Assembly: GCA_902805475.1 (NCBI GenBank)
Contig: CADCSX010000008.1
Span: 62,001 to 126,000 of the forward strand
Direction: 5' to 3'
Length of the DNA stretch: 64,000 bases
DNA from: Entonaema liquescens
Taxonomy: Eukaryota > Ascomycota > Sordariomycetes > Xylariales > Xylariaceae
Shown here: piece by piece, positions 46,664-58,480 of the stretch
Layout of the letters: each line of letters begins with the position of its first letter
Position numbering within the stretch: the stretch's first letter is position 1
The notes under the pieces: model-generated
The model's input: the letters and a program-made list of their open reading frames with translations, nothing else
Told to the model about the DNA's origin: nothing
Databases searched by the model: none
Translations under genes and position numbers: made by a program

Positions 46664-49600
46664 TATAATTAATTAAATTTATCGAATTTATTAAATTTAT
46701 TAAAAAAAAAAAAATTAATAATTTTTTATATATTATTAATTTTATTTTAATTAAATTAAATTTTTTTAATTAAATTAACGTAATTATAAATTTTTAAATT
46801 AATATTTTTATTTAAATATTTTTATATATAATTATTTATATAATTTTTTTTTTTAATAAATTTATATTTAATTATTTTAATAATATAATAATTAAAATTA
46901 TTAATTTAATTATTAATTTTTAAATTTTATAAATTTTTAAAATAATAAAATAAATGTTAATTATTATTAAAATATAAATTAATTTATAAACGTTAAAAAT
47001 TATTATTAAAATTTTAATAAAATTTATAATTCGTGGAAATTTAAAAAAAACTTATTATAAATTTTATTAATATTAACGTTAAAATTAAAAAAATTATATA
47101 TTATTATTATTACGGTTTTAAAATTATTATTTATTGATTTATTATATTTAATTAATTTTATTATTTTTTAATTAATAAAATTAAATTAATAATAAATAAT
47201 TTTTATTTTATAAATTTAATTTTATAATTATATTATTAAATAAATTTAAAATTTAAAATTAACGTTTTATTATAAAAAAATATATAATAATTATTATAAT
47301 TTATTTATTTTAAAAATTAAATACGAAATTTTAAATTAATATTAAATTTAAATTTTTTAAAATTTAAAATAATTATTTTATTTAAATTTTATTATAATGT
47401 TTTAAATGGTAATTTTTTAAAATATATTTTTTAATGTTTACGGTTTATAAAAAATTTAAAATTTAATATATTAAAATTAAAAGTTTTTTAATTAATTAAA
47501 TTTAAAACGTTATTAATATATAATTATTAATATTTTTTAAAATTAATAATTTTAAAAATTTAAATTTTATTTAAATTTAATTTATTATAATTAATATAAA
47601 TTAATTAAAAAAAACGTATTTATAAAATAAATTTTATTATTTTATAAATAAATTTTTATAAATTAATTAAAAAGTTTAATTATTATATTAATTAAAATAA
47701 TTTTTATAAATAAATTTATATTATTATTAAATTTATTTAAATGATTTAAAAATTATATAATGTAATATGTAATAAAATAAATTTATAATATAATATTTTA
47801 AAAAATTTTAAAATTTAATTTTTTACAAATTTAATTTATAAAAAATTTTATAATTAATGTATATATTATATATAAATTTATATAATATATTAAAATTATA
47901 ATAACGATGTTAAATATATTATTTTAAATAATAATATACGGTTTTAATTCGATTAATAATAATTATTTTATAATTTTATATTATAAATATAATAAATTAA
48001 TAATATTAAACGCGTTAAAATAAATAATATTAAAATAAATAATTAATAAAAATTATAAATAAAATAATTAATAAATAAAAAGTTTTTTAATATATATACG
48101 ATATATAATAATAATAATTAATAATTTAATAAAAAAAAATTATTATATAATAAAAAACATTTTAACCGTTTTTTTAATTAAATAAAAAATAAAATATTAA
48201 AAAATTTATTTTAATTTTTAAATATTATAATTAATTAAATTTATTATTAAATATTATAAAATTTATTTAATATTAAAAATAAATAATTAATTAATTTATA
48301 AATTTAATATTAAAAATATTATTTTAATAAAATTTAAATAATTTAAAAAACTTTTTTAATATTAATATATATAATAATTTTTTAAATTTTTATAAAATTA
48401 TTTTAATTATAAATAACATTAATTCGGTAATAAAAAACGTATTAAATTAATAATAATTATAATAATTTTATATTAATAAATATTTTTTCATATATATAAA
48501 TTTATTAATATTTATTTATAATTTTTAATAAATTTTATTTTTTATAGTTTTTTATTATGTACGTTTTTTTATTAATTAAATTTTTTATTATTTATTAAAT
48601 AATATTTTTATAAAATTTTAATTTTTTAAAGTTATTAATTTTATAATATTTTATACGGTCGTATACGCGCGTTTTAAAACGAAATAAACAATAAACGCAA
48701 CGTTTATTTAATTAATTATTAAATTAATTAATTAAATAATTAGTTTAATAAATTAAATAAAATAATTTAATAAATTAAGAAATTTAATAAAGTGAGTATA
48801 GAAAATACGGTTACGTATTAATAAATTTATATGAAAATATATATAATATTTATGCAATTTTCGCGAATATAACGTTTTTATATAAAATAATATAATTATT
48901 ACCAACTTAATACGTTTTTTATTACCGAATTAATGTTGTTTTTAATTATTAAACCATTTTTTAATATTAAAAATTTAATATTAAAATTTTAAAAATTAAT
49001 TTTTAATTTTAAAATTTAAAATTATTTTATTAATTTTTAATATATTATTAATTTTTTTAAAATTTTTATTAATTTTATCGTTAATAAATTTTTTATAAAA
49101 CGGTAAATTTAATTTAAATTAATTTTTATTAAAAATTATATCGTTAATTAAACATTTTTTATTAATTTTAAATAATTTTTTAATTATTATAATAATAAAA
49201 TATATTTATTTTTTAATAATATAATAAATTACGTTTTTTATTATATATTATATATATAATTATTATAATATTATAAAAACTTTATTTATAATTTTTTTTA
49301 AATATTTTCGAAAAATTATTTAATATTATAATAAATGTTTATATTTAATGGTTTTTTTATAATTTATTAAAATAATTTAATTATTATATAAAATTAATTT
49401 TAAATTTTTTTAAAATAAAATTAAAAATTATATGAAAATTTATATATAATAATATAATTTTTATTATATTTAATAAAAATATATTAAATTAATTAATTTA
49501 ATATAAAAAATTAATATATAATATATTAAATTAAATAAATTTAAAATTATTTATATATTTTATATATATTATTAAATAATAAAATTTTAAAATTATATAA

Positions 49601-50659
49601 TTATATATTTAAACATTATTTAAAAATTTAAAATAAATAAATTATTTATTTAATTATTAAATTTTTATTAATATAAAATTTAATATTATAAATTTTTTAA
49701 TAACGTTTTAATTTTTTAAATAATAATTAAATATTAATAAATTTTTTTTATAATTTATAATATAATTTTTATTTTATATTTAATATATTTTAAAATATAA
49801 TTATAATATTTTTTTTACGAATTTTTATAAATAATAAATTATTAATTTCGTTTATATTAAAAAAATCATTTAAATTAATTTTAAAATAAAAAATAATATA
49901 AAAATTTAATTAATTAAATTTAAAATTATTATTAAATAAAAAATTTATAATTTAATAATTAATTAAAAATTTAATTTTTAATAATTATAATATAATCGTT
50001 TTAAAATTATAATTATTTTATTATATTTATTAATAATTAACGTTAATTAAATTAAAATTTAATTTATAATTATAAATAATATTTAATATTTTAATAATTT
50101 ATATATTTTAATTTTTAAAATAAAATATAATAATTTTATATTTACATTTATATATACGTGAAATTTGTTATTTTTTATTATAATTTTTTTTTAATTAATT
50201 TATTAAATTAATTATATATAAATTAATAATAAATAAATTTATTATTAAAATTAAATTTATTATTTTAAATTTTAATATATATATTATAATTAATATATAT
50301 GTGAAAATTTTATTTATATATAAATTTAATATAAATATTATAAATTTTATTATATAAATAAAAAAAACTTTATAAATTATATTATAATAAAAAATTTCAA
50401 TTATAAAAAACTTTTTTTTAAATTAAAAATTATATTAAAAAATTTATATAATTTAAAATTAAAAATATTAAATTAATAAATAATTATATACGTTATAATA
50501 ACGTTTTAATAAATAATATAATTTCATTAAATTTAATTAAAATTATTAATTTAAATTATATAAATAATATATTATTTATATTATATTAAATCGTATTAAA
50601 ATAAATAAATATTATTAAATTAAATAATAATAATAATTTTAAAATAAAAAAATGATATT

Positions 50660-50818
50660 TTAAAATTATAATACAACCGGGCTAATTTTTGTAATAATTA
50701 AAAGTTAGATAAATACCTATATAAATTAATATAGGTAATTGTCCGGGGCTTATCCTCACGTGGAAAAGTGGATAAATTATTACTTTATTATTTTTTACCT
50801 GTGACGTTAAGGTTACCG
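50660..50818 (-). repeat. Right terminal inverted repeat
   Basis: Inverted copy of the left end; retains more C and G. Confidence 0.75.
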
Positions 50819-50827
50819 ATTATATAG
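50819..50827. repeat. Right copy of the 9 bp target-site duplication
   Basis: ATTATATAG; 26 bp before the SDR start codon. Confidence 0.85.
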
Positions 50828-50853
50828 AACCTCCTAAATCCCCCAAATACGTT

Positions 50854-51819
50854 ATGTCGGGTTGGTCGTCCCGGTTCGAATATGTTCCCTTAACAGGGAC
50901 AACTGTAGTTATTTTAGCTACCACCCTATCCCTCATCTGGCGCGTTGCCCAGGATATCAGTGGTGGTAGACAGAGCAGAATATATCCGACCGAAGAACGT
51001 GTTTTGATTATAGGAGCGTCGAGCGGGCTTGGGCGTGCCGTAGCGAAACAATATGCGAACCGCGGTGCTCGCGTGTGCCTTGTTGCGCGACGCGAAGAGC
51101 AGTTATCAAACTTGGCTCGTGAGTGTGGAGAAACGTGCTTCTGGGTTGTTGCCGACTTCAGCAACGTAGAGGATATGGTACGGGTAAGGGACGAGGTAAT
51201 TTCAGAATGGGGTGGTCTGGATTCTCTTCACATCTGCGCTGGAGTTTCTGCCGTACAGCCAGTCATGAGCCTAGCCGGGGTGAAAGCTGAAGAGGAAAAC
51301 GACGCAAGCAGTACCGACATACAGAAAGCTTTGGATACCGCTAGCAGAGCAACTCAAGGGAATGTCTACGGGCCGTTCGTTGTGGCAGTGGCATTCATTC
51401 CCTTAATAACACGCACCTCAACATCTCCGTCCATTCTATTAGCCTCATCAGTTGCCGCGGTGGTCCCGGCACCGACACGGGCTCTCTACGCAGCTACTAA
51501 AGCCTCCTCGCTGCTCCTGTTCCAATCGCTCGCTATTGAACATCCGAGAATCACTTTTACCTTCATCCTACCGGCGACTATCGAAGGTAACTTCCGCGCG
51601 TCTGCGGTCGATGCAGACTCGGCGACTCGAGACGCAGGCCCAAACCAGCATGGCCTCAAGGTAGATTACGTGGCGAAGAGATGCATCGACGCGATGGATA
51701 GACAAGTGAGAGGCAACGTAGTTATACCTTGGTTTCCTTATAGAATTGCGCAATATTTGTACAATATTTGGCCCTCACTGATTGAGAGGCAAGCGAGGAA
51801 GAAGTACAATTCTACATAG
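50854..51819 (+). CDS. Short-chain dehydrogenase/reductase, membrane-anchored
   Basis: A single-exon 321-residue ORF. A hydrophobic N-terminal segment (about residues 14-32) suggests an anchor, probably in the ER or lipid droplet membrane. The Rossmann fold shows the cofactor motif IGASSGLG, an Arg pair after strand 2 (ARREE) favouring NADP(H), a CAGVS motif in place of the usual NNAG, catalytic Ser in LASSVAA and YAATK for the Tyr/Lys pair. This resembles 11-beta-hydroxysteroid dehydrogenase-like or retinol dehydrogenase-like SDRs; substrate unknown. Its immediate upstream sequence is the transposon end, so the native promoter has been displaced or replaced. Confidence 0.85.
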   Translation: MSGWSSRFEYVPLTGTTVVILATTLSLIWRVAQDISGGRQSRIYPTEERVLIIGASSGLGRAVAKQYANRGARVCLVARREEQLSNLARECGETCFWVVADFSNVEDMVRVRDEVISEWGGLDSLHICAGVSAVQPVMSLAGVKAEEENDASSTDIQKALDTASRATQGNVYGPFVVAVAFIPLITRTSTSPSILLASSVAAVVPAPTRALYAATKASSLLLFQSLAIEHPRITFTFILPATIEGNFRASAVDADSATRDAGPNQHGLKVDYVAKRCIDAMDRQVRGNVVIPWFPYRIAQYLYNIWPSLIERQARKKYNST

Positions 51820-52733
51820 GTACCTATGTCACTACCTAGGCAATAAGTGTTGTTTAATACATGTAATCTACGTGTGGAAATGTATGGAAAATTAAATCAA
51901 TACTTGTGAGTCTTTGACATCGAACAACACACCTGGTAAATACCTACCTAGGTACCTAAAAACCAAAAAAAAAAAAAGTACAAAAGTACGTAACTAGACA
52001 AAAAATAGAATCATGGAAAAAAAAAAAAAAAGGAAAAAAAAGAGGGAAAATAAAGAAAAGGTGGACCCCAAATGGCAGAATCCTGGCTGATTGTTACACC
52101 GCTTTCATAATATTTAAGAATTCTCTCCCTCCCGCTGCTTTTGAATTCTTTTCCTTCTCTTTTCTTTCCCCATCTTAGTGCACGGGCTTTACGCGTCACA
52201 GTGAGGAGCAATCCGAGTGCGTGTTTTTGCTAGTTGAAAACTATTTACTGACCACTCCATCTTGGCTTCGGCCGGGTTGGGAATTTTTGTAACCCTATCT
52301 CTTTTCGAGACTTCGCGTTTTCATTACCATCGATCCCTAGAGGAGCGAGGCGAGGAAAATTGCAATATTGATGATGTCCCTAGCCTCATCTAGTATAGTA
52401 GCAGGACTTCACAAGTCGCCAGGGCAATCGCATGAGTTCCAATGTGATGATGATCTTATTAAATTGTATATAAGCGGCTTGGATCTGATCAGATTGGCCT
52501 ATTTACCTTTTTGTCGAGGTTACGATACAAGATATTGTCGCGTCGGCATATCTAATGAGCTACACTTGGATGGAATAACTTGGCTGCCTTGTAACAAACG
52601 CGGCTTGCCAAAATAGGGTTCTTGATCTGAGTCTTGCCCAAATCTAAGGCCTACAAATCTAATAGCTCCTCGTCGCCGTAGCTGGTAACGATGACGTGCC
52701 TTGCTTTTAGGTATCAATTTGCCTAATAACGCG
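51820..52733. other. Intergenic with long A tracts
   Basis: Contains A-rich runs at about 51964-52050. An 82-codon ORF at 52368-52616 has no recognisable features. CCTAGGTACC motifs occur near 51945. Confidence 0.35.
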
Positions 52734-53313
52734 TCAATCCGTAGGAAGCCGTGGATTATAGATTTCATACCCTTCATCTTCCGTATCGCTTTCGGCACTT
52801 AAATCTTTCGGTATGGCCTTTTCATCTTCATTGACATTCGTATCCGTACCTGGTTCTTTTGTCTTGCTACTCTCGTCGTCCGCTGTTCCGCCGATAGGCG
52901 TAAAGGCGCTTTTAAACCCAGACTTTTTAAACCCTCCCTTCTTAAACCCGCCACCGCTAGTTCCGGTCGGATTCGAATCGCCGCTGAGCTTGATGCTGAT
53001 AAGACCGTCTGCTTTGGCTTCGGCTTTCCTCGCGCGTGCCCCAGCTGTTGGGTCTTTGACCATTTGCTTCATATCCTTCATGCGCTGACGATGGCTATGG
53101 TCGTAGCTGCCCAGATGGGCCTCGTAGTCGTTCATACGCGAATAACCTTTGGAACATAGTTCGCAGTAGAAGGATTGTAGGGCAGCACGCGCTGAGGAGG
53201 TCTGCGCCGGCGGGAGGGTTTGGTGTCGCTACGTATTTTGAACTACGGATTAGCTAACTGCTATGTAGAGGGTTGGATGTAAAGAAGGTGAGTATTATAC
53301 ATACAGGAGGCAT
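52734..53313 (-). CDS. U1/matrin-type C2H2 zinc-finger protein
   Basis: A 9 bp first exon (53305-53313, encoding MPP) is spliced to 52734-53228; total 167 residues. The finger FYCELCSKGYSRMNDYEAHLG..DHSHRQR is a C-x2-C-x12-H-x5-H type seen in RNA-associated proteins (U1C/matrin and GPATCH8-like). It is followed by a helix KDMKQMVKDPTAGARARKAEA, a Gly/Lys/Phe repeat (GGFKKGGFKKSGFKSAF) and an acidic tail. Proteins with this order are conserved in ascomycetes; an mRNA-processing role is likely but inferred. The tiny first exon explains why no ATG precedes the finger in the main ORF. Confidence 0.75.
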
Positions 53314-53759
53314 AGTGGAATGTATGATGTTAGGTATGGATTGGAGATCGTGTAAAAGGAATGACTTGCGGGTAATTGTAGATTTGAAGTTTGGAAGGTT
53401 CGAAAGCTCCGAACATACAGGTCACTCTCTCCAAGAACTCTAAGCTTCTGAGCTCTAACAAGCCACCGCGGGGCAGATGATATACCTGGGTACTTCTAAA
53501 GTGTACCCCCCCCTTCCCCCATCTCGGTACCTAACCCAAGCATTGGAACTTTCCTTCTTATCCTTGCTAGTTAAGTATTTAAACCACAACTTCAAATGTT
53601 TAAAGTCTTTCTTAGGCGACGACAACCTCGAAACTTTTACCGAACTTTCAAAATTTAAATTCGAAAACTACTGGAATACCTAACTAGTCTTGAAATCAAA
53701 TCAAATCAAATCAAATCAAATCATTCTCGAAAAAAAGAAGGAATGAGACTCAATCACCA
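53314..53759. promoter_or_regulatory. Divergent promoter region with AAATC repeat
   Basis: 446 bp between divergent start codons. It holds a microsatellite at about 53694-53722. Confidence 0.35.
53694..53722. repeat. (TCAAA)n microsatellite
   Basis: About six tandem copies of a 5 bp unit, 38 bp before the MCP1 start codon, inside its 5' leader or promoter. Confidence 0.8.
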
Positions 53760-54838
53760 ATGTCGTCTGACCATCGTACCTTAAATCCAAAGGCCTCGCA
53801 AGAGACGTTAATATCTTTGCTCCAGCTGGATCCTTCGCCTATAGACAATGCATCCCTTTATGACAAGGACCTCCCACCTCTACCTGAGGAGGCACAAGAT
53901 TCTTCGAGCTATAGTTCGAAACGTACACCAACCGGTTCAACCTCTACCCTAGGTCTCAGTGGTAGCGGTCATGGCCCAATATTTTACTGTACGATTTTAA
54001 TTCCTTTTTTTTTTTTTTTCTTGTTTGGACCAATAGGATCGCGCGCTTTACTAACCACAAAACACGCCCAGTATCACGAATCCAACGTTATTCGTCTTAT
54101 ACATTTTCCTTCTTCGCCGGCCTCCATGTCGCCAATACTGCTGTATTCCCGTTGGTTTACCGTTCTGTCCCGTATTCAGAACCATTTCTTCTCATGGCCC
54201 GTGAGCTATACCAGACTCCCCTTACCGAACCTCTATTAGTCGCCCTTCCTGTCGTCGCCCACGTCACATCAGGCATTGCCATACGCCTACTGCGCCGACG
54301 TCAAAACCTAAAGCGGTACGGTGGAGAGACTCCGGGTATGTGGGCTCTACACCACTCAAAATCACCAAATCCGAAGCACGCTATAAAGATATGGCCGCCT
54401 TTAACTTATATCTCGGTTTCTGGATATATCTTCGTTGGGCTTCTCGCCTCGCACGTAGGCATGAATCGCATCTTACCCCTTGTCGTTGATGGTGACAGTT
54501 CCAATATTGGGCTGCAGTTCGTATCGCATGGCTTTGCTCGACATCCACTACCACCCTGGATAGCATATTCACTATTGCTGTCTGTTGGGGTAGGTCATAT
54601 GGTTTGGGGTTGGGCTAAGTGGCTGAATCTCGCACCGCCTGCCAACTGGAAGAAAATAACTTTTGATAAGCAGCTACGAAAGAGGCGACGACGCGCCTGG
54701 TGGGGCATCCAGGCCGTCTCCGTGGCACTCGCGGCGCTCTGGGCGGCTGGGGGCCTGGGAATCGTGGCAAGAGCTGGTCCCGCCGAGGGCTGGCTGGCTA
54801 CAGTCTATGATAACATCTACATCGCCGTGGGCCACTGA
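53760..54838 (+). CDS. MCP1: MCP1-like mitochondrial outer-membrane lipid protein
   Basis: Exons 53760-53988 and 54072-54838 join exactly (GTACGA donor, CAG acceptor) to 331 residues. A polar N-terminus (about 75 residues, with DLPPLPEEAQ) is followed by RIQRYSSYTFSFFAGLHVAN and five hydrophobic segments of the MCP1 transmembrane domain (DUF1691), with HVTSGIAIRLLRRR and WPPLTYISVSGY. Yeast Mcp1 was found as a suppressor of ERMES loss and works with Vps13 in lipid supply to mitochondria. The intron carries a 16 bp T run before its acceptor. Confidence 0.85.
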
Positions 54839-55525
54839 CCGAAGAATTTCAGGTATGTGTATATATGTTTTGCATATTGAACAACACCAGCATCAGCGAT
54901 TATTTGGAGTTAGGGCTCCAGAAAATTAAATGTGCGTAGCCCTGAGTCCTATCGAGCCTTGTCGTGACAAAATTTGGCCTCCTTCTTTCTGCTTAACCGT
55001 AGGGATGAGATGATATAATACCTCTGGATAATATCATTCTAGACAATGGTATATTGCATACTATCAACGTTACTGCCACGGTGGGTTGTAGGGGTTTGGT
55101 AGGTAAACACAGTATAGTTCGAGATAACTTTGTTTGCTTCTCGATTTTCTTGGGTTTTCATCGCGTACCAAGCTAGATCCGTCGTATACTCGTATCTAGT
55201 CACTCACCCATCTATTATCTTCTTGTACTATCTTTACGCAACTACGCTCTAGAAAAAATGGTCTTGGTCAATCCAACGTTATGCTATTTATGCCGCATGG
55301 CACGTTCCGGCTCTAATCCAGCAGGATTCTGACGTTCACGAACACGCCCACCATAGTAATACAATTGCACCTCTCATAATCTTCTACGTCCAAAAGAGTT
55401 GCTCCCATATTGAAAATCCGATGCAGATAGAGTAGAAGCGGTATCAACTCTGGATCTCGTTTTACATTGTGGCATCAGGCGGACTACCAAAGATACCTTC
55501 ACACGGATTTCAACCATCCGGCAAT
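54839..55525. other. Intergenic, no gene recognised
   Basis: No ORF supported. Confidence 0.35.
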
Positions 55526-55783
55526 ATGTGCACAGACCTAATCATCTACGCAACTTGTCCCTCCTGTCGAAAGATCTTAACCACCCAAACCATCTACCAA
55601 CGGGCTTGTGAAGAGGCCATGAACGTCAGTCGCGCTATAGGCAACCTCACTACACCCTACAGCAATTGCTCTAGCGGTCCCCAACAAGAGAGACGGATTA
55701 GCGTTGCGGCCGAGCCCTGCGGATTTTGTCGCTGGCGTATATGGGTGAAAGTACGACAAAACCTAATGGGTCTAAATTTCTAG
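55526..55783 (+). CDS. Small Cys-rich hypothetical protein (tentative)
   Basis: An 85-residue ORF from ATG 55526. It has two CxxC pairs (CPSC and CGFC) plus further Cys, compatible with a zinc-binding fold. Similar short Cys-rich proteins are common in Pezizomycotina but I recognise no named family. A GTACGA donor at 55750 could extend it into another exon. The gene is offered with low confidence. Confidence 0.35.
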   Translation: MCTDLIIYATCPSCRKILTTQTIYQRACEEAMNVSRAIGNLTTPYSNCSSGPQQERRISVAAEPCGFCRWRIWVKVRQNLMGLNF

Positions 55784-56538
55784 GATCCTGTCAGTTCAGA
55801 TGGCTACGTGGCGCAGCTCTACGGAAATTTTCGACATGTGCTCGATTGAGTAGGTGGGTGTATTATTGGCATACAGTTTCATAAGGAGGAGTGTTAACAA
55901 AGCCTAGGGCGAGAATGGACGAAAAAGAAACAAAAGAAGAAAATAGATGGATGAATAAAAAAGACCATATGCTGTATGCGGAACCATACGCTGATACGAA
56001 GACGCCAACAGGGAGGATAGAATACGATGATGCCGGTTATAAGATCGATGTCAAGACTGGCGTAAGCTATTGCTACCTACTTATGGCATCTAGCTAGCGA
56101 CACCTCATGTCGCACCGTCGCAATCTCGAGCTATGATAAGGGAGAGGTCTCGTGAACAGACGCGATATAAGTATTACCACCTGGCAGTTTTACAATCCCG
56201 AGCCACACACATTGGTTGGTAATGGGGAGAGTTACCCCTTGATCGGAGTAGAAACCAACACTTATGAATAATGGCTATCACGGCCATAAACCAAAGAATC
56301 AAACTAATAATAATATCATTAATGTCTAATTACCTGGATGTATCAAAAACATTTGCTTGTAAACGTCGCTAATGCTAAGCAAGCAAAATGGACTCTACCG
56401 ACCTAATTTGCATCTAATAAGAATACGCTGACCAGCACCTTTCAATCCTTGTTCCCCTTACAGTGTAAGATGTAATGTGCTATTAATAGTAGGTTGACAA
56501 TTAGTATTAAGTTACGGGTTGATTCTTTCCACCGTACT
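55784..56538. other. Intergenic, no gene recognised
   Basis: A polar 60-residue ORF with ATG 55915 and stop at 56097 (DEKETKEENRWMNKKD) is possible but unsupported. Confidence 0.3.
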
Positions 56539-58120
56539 TCACCTTTCTCTGGCTTCTTTTTCCTTCTGCCTCCACGAAGCAGCGAATCTCCACTGGATGG
56601 CCACGCCCGATAGTGCAACCACTTGGACAATAGCACATATGGTGAATGCCAAGCCAGCGCCAATACCGTTCACCATAGGCATCACGAAGCTTGTGCCGCC
56701 AGCCGCAAATAAACACCTGGCAAGGTTCAAACTTGCGCTAGCCGCGGCGCTGCGGTCGGAGAAGATATCGACAAGGTATGTCATGACTATGGACTGCGTG
56801 GAGACAGCGGCCCAGCCGGTGATGAATGTGGAAATGATGGGGACCGCTATATGGACGCGATCAGGATATTGGATGGCCCAGCCGAAGAGAATGATAGATA
56901 GGCACTGGGTAAGAGAGAAGACGGGTATGAGTCGAAGGCGCGCCTTTTCAAGAGGGAAGTTGTCCTCGGTATATGCTACAGACTGTGTTTGTCTATTGCC
57001 TGCTTCGGAATCGGCTTGACTTGATTGAGCTTCAAATTGAGCCTTGACTCTACGATAATCAACGTCCAGGATCCTCCCTGTGACAAGTGTCCCGATCATG
57101 GATCCCACGCCGTTTGCGATAAATGTTAGACCAATCTGGGTTTCGTCAAGGCCGTAGCCCTCTTGGAAGAGAGATGACATGGCGGTGATGCTCATTTGCC
57201 AAACAGCATAGTATACGGCAAGGAATATGATAATAGGAGCTGCATGTTTACTGATCAGGATGCGTAATGGACCAGTAGCATCGATACGTTTTCTCGGTGC
57301 AGGCTCTACTAAAGTTGCTTCCGGGTTCCATCTTACTCTGGTGAGATTTTGATAAAAACGCAACGGATATGTGGCGATCAGACTTGACGGTTTCCTGCTT
57401 CCATTTCCAACAATCGACCTCAGAGTTTCGGGAAGAATGACGATCAATAGGACTAGGAAGACGCCGCTGTAAATTGCCAGGAACACGAAGATTGCTCTCC
57501 ATCCCAACGAACCTGCTAGAGCGCCTCCGATGACTGGGCCAACCGCAACAGGAACAAGCAATCCAGCCTGGAAAATTCCCATAAAACCACCTCGCTCAGC
57601 GCGGGTGGTAATATCTCCGATTACACCAGATCCAATTGCAATAGTGCTTGCGCTGCCGGTGCTTTGCAGACATCTTAGCACTATGAGAGTTGCGTAGTTC
57701 TTCGTCTCTGCTAAACCAACACATGCACCCAGAAACACAAGGAAGGTTAAGACATAGGCAATTCTGCGCCCCTTGACATCTGAGATAGGGCCCCAGAGGC
57801 TAGGCGCTAAGCCCTGGAAGATTAGATATGATGTTACTGTGAGGTTGACGAGCTCTATCGAGATGTTCAGGTCATGAGCAATGGTAGGAAGTGCGGGAAA
57901 ATAAATATTCGACGCAAATCCAGAAACTAGGTAGTTTATATGAGTCTATGGATATTATAATGGTATCATCGGTTGTTTGCTTACAAGTTGCAGCAGTCGA
58001 AACAACAAGTACGATTAGAGCTTTTTGTCGCTTGTCGAAGATGCTATACGGTTCTTCTGGAGGTGGTGATACTAGTGGTATATTCTTCGATCCGCTTTGC
58101 CGGTCCTCTGTTGCCATCAT
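56539..58120 (-). CDS. MFS drug:H+ antiporter (DHA1, QDR-like)
   Basis: Exons 57985-58120 and 56539-57926 join exactly (GTAAGC donor, TAG acceptor) to 507 residues with 12 membrane segments. Marks of the DHA1/QDR subgroup: SGFASNIYFPALPTIA in TM1, NLTVTSYLIFQGLAPSLWGPISDVKGRR (motif A), CLQSTGSAS in TM4, motif C-like LLVPVAVGPVIGGALAG in TM5 and VDIFSDRSAAASA later. Known members export quinidine, azoles or polyamines and polyols in yeasts; the physiological substrate here is unknown. The next gene is divergent at 58.5 kb. Confidence 0.88.
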
Positions 58121-58480
58121 TTTCTGTAGTTTCAACCCTTTGGAATTTGGAAATGTGATGATGATAGTTACCTACCTATGTGTTAGTCGGCACGGCTTGG
58201 AATGTCTTTCATATATCCAATTCGGAGCGGAGTTGAGCACTGGTAGTTTACGGAGTTGAGAGCAAAGAGCCGGATTAATAACCAATCATGACTCGCTCCG
58301 TCCGAAACTCCGCTAGGGGCTGCTCAGGTCCGGGAGCCCCTGAATCCAAAGGGGATAATACAGTTGCTATTCTCGAATGTAGAACAAACTGCATTTAGTG
58401 TTGCCTGCTAGACTTTTCGATAGAATTTTCTACGACTAATTTATACGATAGCACTCGACCAACATTTTACTGACGACAAT
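58121..58480. promoter_or_regulatory. Divergent region between QDR-like and isochorismatase-like genes
   Basis: No clear regulatory site. It must also contain any missing 5' exon of the isochorismatase-like gene. Confidence 0.3.

Larger units (their letters stand above)
46500..50818. mobile_element. RIP-degraded Mutator/Hop-like DNA transposon
   Basis: A 4.3 kb block of almost pure A+T (sampled 60 bp lines hold 0-4 G or C). It begins CGGTAATCTTAACGTCAC and ends with the inverted equivalent; the inverted ends stay alignable for about 160 bp (to roughly 46663 and 50660). It is flanked by a perfect 9 bp direct repeat. Differences between the two ends are transitions, the trace of RIP. No ORF survives. 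Long terminal repeats plus a 9 bp duplication fit Mutator-like elements such as Fusarium Hop; the class is inferred, since no transposase can be read. Size would suit a full-length autonomous copy before mutation. Confidence 0.85.

Noticed and set aside
46500..50818. A+T island as centromere, mitochondrial insertion or replication origin
   Set aside because: The exact inverted ends and 9 bp duplication define a single transposon, and no mitochondrial gene or tRNA is readable.
52368..52616. 82-codon plus-strand ORF
   Set aside because: Random-looking sequence overlapping the 3' flank of the zinc-finger gene.
55915..56097. Small charged ORF before the QDR-like gene
   Set aside because: Short, low-complexity, no family; chance ORF more likely.
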